From assembly GCA_934643535.1 (NCBI GenBank), contig CAKUCE010000094.1:1-10644 (forward strand): a stretch of 10,644 nucleotides of DNA, read 5' to 3'. The notes beneath the pieces were generated by a model. That model was not told the DNA's origin. It searched no databases and worked only from the letters and a program-made list of their open reading frames with translations. A program made the position numbers and the translations under genes. Below, piece after piece: positions 6,460 through 10,644 of the stretch (position 1 is its first letter; each line of letters begins with the position of its first letter). The stretch comes from an uncultured Clostridia bacterium. Lineage in GTDB: Bacteria > Bacillota > Clostridia > Christensenellales > Aristaeellaceae.

Positions 6460-7365
6460 ATGTCAGCGCAAAAGTCAAAGAAAAAGACGCATTCCGCCAT
6501 GACCCGCGAGCGCATCACAACCTATGGCCTTTTCTGCCTGCCGGGTTTTATCGCGTACTGCGTTTTCTTGATTTTTCCCATCCTGATGGGCATTTATTAC
6601 AGCTTCATGGACTGGAACGGCATCAGCAAGAGCTATAACTTCATCGGCTTTGCCAACTATGCAAAACTGTTCACCGATAAGAAATTCGGCGAGGCGCTTC
6701 TGTTCAACTTCCGCTATACCATCATGCTGATCGTCGGCGTCGTCGTCATCAGCGTGGTTCTGGCGCTGCTCCTGAACAAGGAGTTCAAGGGCCGCTCCTT
6801 CTTCCGCACGCTGTACTTCCTGCCCGCCGTGCTGAGCATGATCACCGTCAGCCTGGTGTTCAAACAGGTGTTCTTCTATGTGCTGCCCGCCATCGGCAAG
6901 GCGCTGGGCATCGAGGCGCTGTCCACCAACATTCTGGCAAGCAAGCAGAACGCGATCTACGGCGTTTTGTTCGTCCATCTGTGGCAGGGCGTCGCCCTTC
7001 CCACCCTTCTGTTCCTGGCCGGTCTGCAGACCATCCCCACGGAGCTGTATGAGGCGGCCGCTATCGACGGCGCCAACGGCTGGCAGCAGTTCAAGCACAT
7101 CACCGTGGCCTACCTGATCCCCACCCTGAGCGTGGTGCTGGTGCTGCTGGTCAAACAGGGCCTGATGGTGTTCGACTACGTCAAGTCCATGACTGCCGGC
7201 GGCCCGGGCACCGCGACCCAGACCATCGCCCTTTTGATCTATAACAACGGCTTCGAGCGCAACCGCTACAGCTATTCGATTGCTCAGGCCATTGCCACGG
7301 GTGTGATCATCGCCCTGATCTCCGCGATCCAGATTCAGGCATCCAACAGGAAGAAGGTGGATTAA
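6460..7365 (+). CDS. ABC sugar transporter permease, MalF/UgpA type
   Basis: This 301-residue inner membrane subunit forms half of the translocation channel. A basic N-terminal tail (about 1-20) is followed by about six hydrophobic segments, near 22-50, 86-106, 117-142, 166-190, 217-240 and 274-292. The cytoplasmic EAA loop that contacts the ATPase is clear at about 195-213 (ELYEAAAIDGANGWQQF), as is the family TAGGPG segment at 246-251. Length is normal for the family. The ATG has GAGGTGG seven bases upstream (6446-6452), which favours it over the second ATG at codon 14. Its stop codon abuts the GTG of the next gene, so the two permeases are translated together. Confidence 0.95.
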   Translation: MSAQKSKKKTHSAMTRERITTYGLFCLPGFIAYCVFLIFPILMGIYYSFMDWNGISKSYNFIGFANYAKLFTDKKFGEALLFNFRYTIMLIVGVVVISVVLALLLNKEFKGRSFFRTLYFLPAVLSMITVSLVFKQVFFYVLPAIGKALGIEALSTNILASKQNAIYGVLFVHLWQGVALPTLLFLAGLQTIPTELYEAAAIDGANGWQQFKHITVAYLIPTLSVVLVLLVKQGLMVFDYVKSMTAGGPGTATQTIALLIYNNGFERNRYSYSIAQAIATGVIIALISAIQIQASNRKKVD

Positions 7366-8199
7366 GTGCGCACGACCAAAAAAGGCAAGTTTTTCCTCTA
7401 TTTGATCCTGACGCTGGGTGCGTTGCTGATCCTGTTCCCGATGTATATCACCATCACCACAACGTTCAAGACCCCCGCGGAGAGCGCCGTAAGCTTCTTC
7501 ACGCTGCCCAAATCGCTGTATCTGGGCAACTACGCCACCGTTTTGCAGGATGAAAAGCTGTACTATGCCTACGGCAACACCCTTCTCATCACCGTGGTCT
7601 CCCTGCTTGGCGAAATGCTGATCCTGCCGCCGATGGGCTTTGCGCTGTCCCGCGGCATGAAGCAGAACCGCTTTTTCAAGGGCCTGTACTTTTTCTTCCT
7701 GCTGGGCATCTTTCTGCCCTGGCAGGTGCGTATGATGCCCGTGGTCAAGCTGATGGGCTGGCTGGGCCTGCTGAGCCCGCTGGGCATTACGCTTCTGTAC
7801 GTTGCTCACGCTACCTGCGAAAGTATGTTCCTGTACGTGGGCTATCTGGCCACCGTCAGCGACAGCATTGAAGAAGCCGCCTACATCGACGGCGCTTCCA
7901 CCTTCCAGATCTACACCCGCGTGATCCTGCCGCTGATGACGCCCATTCTGTCCACTGTGCTGATCCGCGAAGGCCTGGCCATCTGGAACGACTTCCAGAT
8001 GCCGTTGATCACCCTGAACCGTTCCAGCAAACTGTGGACGCTGACCATCTATTTGAACAACTTCCAGTCCGAGCTCAGCGTCGATTACAACCTGTCCTTT
8101 GCATGCCTGATGCTGACCTGCCTGCCCATCGTTATTTTCTACATTATCATGCAAAAGCAGATTATGGGAGGTCTGACCAGTGGCGCCGTTAAAGGATAA
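7366..8199 (+). CDS. ABC sugar transporter permease, MalG/carbohydrate type
   Basis: This 277-residue inner membrane subunit is the partner of the preceding permease. Hydrophobic segments lie near 9-32, 71-96, 105-122, 136-160, 185-203 and 244-262. The EAA loop is at about 167-185 (SIEEAAYIDGASTF). The C-terminal GGLTSGAVKG is the characteristic end of this subfamily. The start is GTG directly after the TAA of the previous gene, with GGAAGAAGGTGG just upstream inside that gene, so translation is probably coupled. No ATPase gene follows. As in many Bacillota sugar importers, a shared MsmK/MsmX-type ATPase encoded elsewhere is presumably used. Confidence 0.95.
   Translation: MRTTKKGKFFLYLILTLGALLILFPMYITITTTFKTPAESAVSFFTLPKSLYLGNYATVLQDEKLYYAYGNTLLITVVSLLGEMLILPPMGFALSRGMKQNRFFKGLYFFFLLGIFLPWQVRMMPVVKLMGWLGLLSPLGITLLYVAHATCESMFLYVGYLATVSDSIEEAAYIDGASTFQIYTRVILPLMTPILSTVLIREGLAIWNDFQMPLITLNRSSKLWTLTIYLNNFQSELSVDYNLSFACLMLTCLPIVIFYIIMQKQIMGGLTSGAVKG
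8166..8171 (+). promoter_or_regulatory. Ribosome binding site inside the permease gene that sets the EEP enzyme start
   Basis: GGGAGG lies 8 bases before the GTG at 8180, within the last codons of the permease gene. It supports the GTG start and a 20-base gene overlap. Confidence 0.8.
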
Positions 8200-9022
8200 G
8201 CTGAAGGTACTGACGCTGAACGCGCACAGCCTTCTGGAATGGGACGCGGCTTTCTGTCTGGACAGCCTGACGGACGCCATCATCCGGGAGAACGTGGACG
8301 TGGTGGTGCTGCAGGAGGTCAACCAAGGCGTGGAGACCGCCCATGTACCCATGGACGTGCTGAAAACCGCCGGTTACGTCCCCTGCCCCACCGACGCTCA
8401 GATCCGGTCGGACAACTATGCGCTGGCGGCGGCGCGGCTTCTGAAGCAGAAGGGCCGTTCCTTCTGCTGGACGTGGGGCTTCGCTCATCCTGCCTACCGC
8501 CATCTGGAAGAGGGCGAGGCAGTCCTCAGCCGCCTCCCCGTTCTCAGGGCGGATAACGTGTGCGTTTCCACCCCGGAGGGCCGCTGCCGCCGGGTGATCC
8601 CCGGCCTGCAGGTGCAGCTGGCGGACGGGCCGGCCTGGTTCCACAGCGTCCACATGGGCTGGTGGAAGGATGAACAGGACCCCTTTGAGGGACAATGGAA
8701 GAAGCTGAACGCCCATTGCGAGGGCGCAGGCCGCGGCTGTCTGGCAGGAGATTTCAACAGTCCGGCCCATCTGACCGGCGAGGGATACACGCTCATCACC
8801 GGCAGCGGCTGGCAGGACGCCTATGTGCTGGCGGAAACCAAGGACGAAGGGATCACCGTAGGCGGCAACATTGACGGCTGGCGGGAAGGCAAGGTCGAAG
8901 CCATGCGGATCGACTTTGTTTTCAGCCGGGAGATGCCCGCGCCCCGCAGCAGCCGGGTCATTTTCAATGGAACCTTCTACCCGGTGATCTCCGATCACTT
9001 CGGCGTACTGACCGAATGGTAA
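8180..9022 (+). CDS. Endonuclease/exonuclease/phosphatase-fold metal hydrolase, RgfB/MapP-like
   Basis: This 280-residue protein has no signal peptide or membrane segment, so it is probably cytoplasmic. All the usual EEP catalytic positions are present: N14 in LTLNAHS, E46 in LQEVNQ, H158 in HSVHMG, D191 and N193 in AGDFNSP, D245 in RIDFVFS, and D272-H273 in ISDHFGV. The length and the LTLNAHS/QEVNQ form are those of the small Firmicutes RgfB-like group. As I recall, that group includes MapP, the maltose 6'-phosphate phosphatase of enterococci and lactobacilli. A DNA-repair nuclease or lipid phosphodiesterase is less likely given the sugar operon. The start is GTG, overlapping the permease gene by 20 bases. 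The substrate is inferred: a phosphorylated alpha-glucoside fits, but no PTS or sugar kinase is visible here. Confidence 0.87.
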   Translation: MAPLKDKLKVLTLNAHSLLEWDAAFCLDSLTDAIIRENVDVVVLQEVNQGVETAHVPMDVLKTAGYVPCPTDAQIRSDNYALAAARLLKQKGRSFCWTWGFAHPAYRHLEEGEAVLSRLPVLRADNVCVSTPEGRCRRVIPGLQVQLADGPAWFHSVHMGWWKDEQDPFEGQWKKLNAHCEGAGRGCLAGDFNSPAHLTGEGYTLITGSGWQDAYVLAETKDEGITVGGNIDGWREGKVEAMRIDFVFSREMPAPRSSRVIFNGTFYPVISDHFGVLTEW

Positions 9023-9058
9023 TTCCGTAAGGAACAGAAGGAAAGGAAGGAACGACCG

Positions 9059-10644
9059 ATGCAGAGGCAGTGGTGGCAGGGCAAAACGGCCTACCAGATC
9101 TATCCGAAGAGCTTTTGCGATTCCAACGGCGACGGGATCGGCGATATTCCCGGCATCATCAGCAGACTGGACGAATTGCAGGAGCTGGGTGTGGAAATTC
9201 TCTGGCTCTCCCCGGTGTACTGCTCGCCCATGGCGGATCAGGGGTATGATATTTCCGACTATTACAATATCGACCCCCGCTTCGGCACCATGGAGGACAT
9301 GGAGCGCCTGATCGCCGAGGGCAAAAAGCGCGGCATGTCCATCGTGATGGATCTGGTGGTAAATCACTGCTCCGATGAGCACGAGTGGTTCCGCAAGGCC
9401 TGCGAGGATCCCGACGGGCCCTACGGCCAGTATTTCTACATCCGTCCCTGGCACGAGGGCGAGAAGCTGCCCAACAACTGGCGCAGCTATTTCGGCGGCA
9501 GCGTGTGGGAAAAGCTCCCCGGCCACGACGACCGCATCTATCTGCATCTGTTCCACAAAAAGCAGCCCGACCTGAACTGGGAAAACCCCGCCCTGCGCGA
9601 GGAAATTTACAAAATGGTCAACTGGTGGCTGGACAAGGGCGTGGCGGGCTTCCGCATCGACGCGATCATCAATATCAAGAAGCCCATCCCGCTGACGGTG
9701 GACTATCCCGCCGACCGCCCGGATGGCCTGTGTTCCGCCCATCGGATGCTGCAGGACGCGGTGGGTCTGACGGATATGCTCAATGAGCTGGCCGACCGCA
9801 CCTTCCGTCCCCACAACGCCTTTACCATTGCCGAGCTGTTCGACTGGCGGCGGGAGGACCTGGAGCGCTACATCGGCGACCACGGCTGCTTCGACTCCAT
9901 TTTCGACTTTGCTGAGACCGTGCTGAACGGTTCCCAGAAGGGCTGGTACGATCAGAAGCCCGTCACGCCCGAGCAGTACAAGCAGACGGTGTTCGGCGTG
10001 CAGCGGGAAGTGGCCGATATCGGCTACATGGCCAATGTCATCGAGAACCACGACGAGCCCCGGGGCGTCAGCCGCTACATTCCCGAAGGAGAATGCACGC
10101 TGGAGGCCAAGAAGATGCTGGGCGGCCTGAGCTTCATGCTGCGCGGTCTGCCGTTCCTCTATCAGGGACAGGAGCTGGGACTGGAAAACGTGCAGTTCAC
10201 CGATATTTCGCAGGTGGACGACATCAGCACCAAGGATGAATATCAGGTGGCGCTGAACGCGGGATGCACCAAGGAAGAGGCGCTGAAAGCCATCAGCCGC
10301 TATTCCCGCGACCACGCCCGTCTGCCCTATCCGTGGAACGACGATCCGCAGGGCGGCTTCACCACGGGCACGCCGTGGCTGATGGCCAACCCGGCCTATC
10401 CTACCCTGAATCTGGCGGCGGAAAAGCAGGACGAAAACTCCGTCTGGCACTTCTACCGTAAGCTGATCCAGCTGCGCAAGAATCCGGAATACCACGAAAC
10501 CGTGGTGTACGGCGCGTTTGAGGCGTATCTGGAAGATCAGCACAACCTGATGGCCTATTTCCGTAAGGGCGACAAAACGCTGCTGGTGACGGGCAATTAT
10601 CAGCCCCAGCCCCAGACGATGAAGCTGCCCGCGTCCATCCGCAA
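9059..10644 (+). CDS. GH13 alpha-glucosidase (oligo-1,6-glucosidase/maltase group), 3' end beyond the window
   Basis: This cytoplasmic glycoside hydrolase would cleave glucose from imported alpha-glucosides. The 528 codons visible have no stop. Relatives are about 550-560 residues, so only the C-terminal tail is missing. Seen in order: the metal-binding loop DSNGDGIGD (21-29), DLVVNH (98-103), nucleophile D201 in GFRIDAI, acid/base E259 in TIAELF, transition-state residue D332 in IENHDEPR, YQGQELG (368-374), and GGFTTGTPW (432-440), which is typical of subfamily 31-like enzymes. There is no signal peptide. Residue A202 after the nucleophile is Val in alpha-1,6-specific members and Ala/Thr in maltases, so an alpha-1,4 preference is inferred. 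Trehalose-6-phosphate hydrolase is a less likely alternative. AAGGAAGGAA (9043-9052) precedes the ATG, 36 bases after the previous stop. Confidence 0.95.
   Translation, partial: MQRQWWQGKTAYQIYPKSFCDSNGDGIGDIPGIISRLDELQELGVEILWLSPVYCSPMADQGYDISDYYNIDPRFGTMEDMERLIAEGKKRGMSIVMDLVVNHCSDEHEWFRKACEDPDGPYGQYFYIRPWHEGEKLPNNWRSYFGGSVWEKLPGHDDRIYLHLFHKKQPDLNWENPALREEIYKMVNWWLDKGVAGFRIDAIINIKKPIPLTVDYPADRPDGLCSAHRMLQDAVGLTDMLNELADRTFRPHNAFTIAELFDWRREDLERYIGDHGCFDSIFDFAETVLNGSQKGWYDQKPVTPEQYKQTVFGVQREVADIGYMANVIENHDEPRGVSRYIPEGECTLEAKKMLGGLSFMLRGLPFLYQGQELGLENVQFTDISQVDDISTKDEYQVALNAGCTKEEALKAISRYSRDHARLPYPWNDDPQGGFTTGTPWLMANPAYPTLNLAAEKQDENSVWHFYRKLIQLRKNPEYHETVVYGAFEAYLEDQHNLMAYFRKGDKTLLVTGNYQPQPQTMKLPASIR

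Noticed and set aside
8189..10543. Open minus-strand frame of 784 codons opposite the EEP and GH13 genes
   Set aside because: It is antisense to two well-supported enzymes and crosses their boundary, and its composition is that of a GC-bias shadow. The same applies to the 625- and 455-codon minus frames at 6475-8352 and 5151-6518.
1..10644. CRISPR array, tRNA/rRNA genes, insertion sequences, phage or defence genes
   Set aside because: No repeat-spacer pattern, no transposase or integrase motifs, no terminal repeats and no stable RNA gene signature were seen. Nearly all bases are explained by the eight main genes and their short gaps.

Overview
The window looks like part of a carbohydrate-uptake locus from a GC-rich member of the Bacillota, most likely an uncultured or gut-type Clostridia. 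The evidence is a YesM/YesN-type two-component pair, binding-protein ABC importer genes with AGGAGG-type ribosome sites, several GTG/TTG starts, and heavy use of C/G-ending codons. The species cannot be named from this sequence. Almost all of it is coding, and no gene-free stretch exceeds 300 bases.

Left part (minus strand, about 130-4889): three genes read leftwards in the order sensor histidine kinase (3114-4889, TTG start), AraC-type response regulator (1596-3095), and an exported solute-binding-like protein (130-1506). They probably form one transcript from a promoter at about 4986-5015. A strong plus-strand intrinsic terminator at 25-62 closes an upstream unit that lies mostly outside the window.

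Divergent control region (4890-5153, 264 bases): it holds the kinase promoter (TTGACA, 18 bp, TAGAAT on the minus strand). For the rightward operon it holds a -10 box TATAAT with a poor -35, overlapped by a perfect 9-bp inverted repeat that looks like a regulator site.

Right part (plus strand, 5154 to the window end): five genes read rightwards. They are the ABC sugar-binding protein (5154-6368), a stem-loop between genes, two permeases (6460-7365 and 7366-8199), an endonuclease/exonuclease/phosphatase-fold enzyme of the RgfB/MapP-like kind (8180-9022), and a GH13 alpha-glucosidase (from 9059, running off the window). No ATPase gene is present, so the importer probably borrows a shared MsmK/MsmX-type ATPase.

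Proposed working model (inference): the leftward solute-binding protein and kinase sense an oligosaccharide outside the cell. The response regulator then activates the rightward operon from the inverted-repeat site. The importer brings in an alpha-glucoside, which the GH13 enzyme hydrolyses in the cytoplasm. The EEP-fold enzyme may be a sugar-phosphate phosphatase, which would be unusual because no PTS is seen here. Each family is familiar. The combination of a three-component sensor, an ABC importer, a MapP-like enzyme and GH13 is the most interesting aspect.
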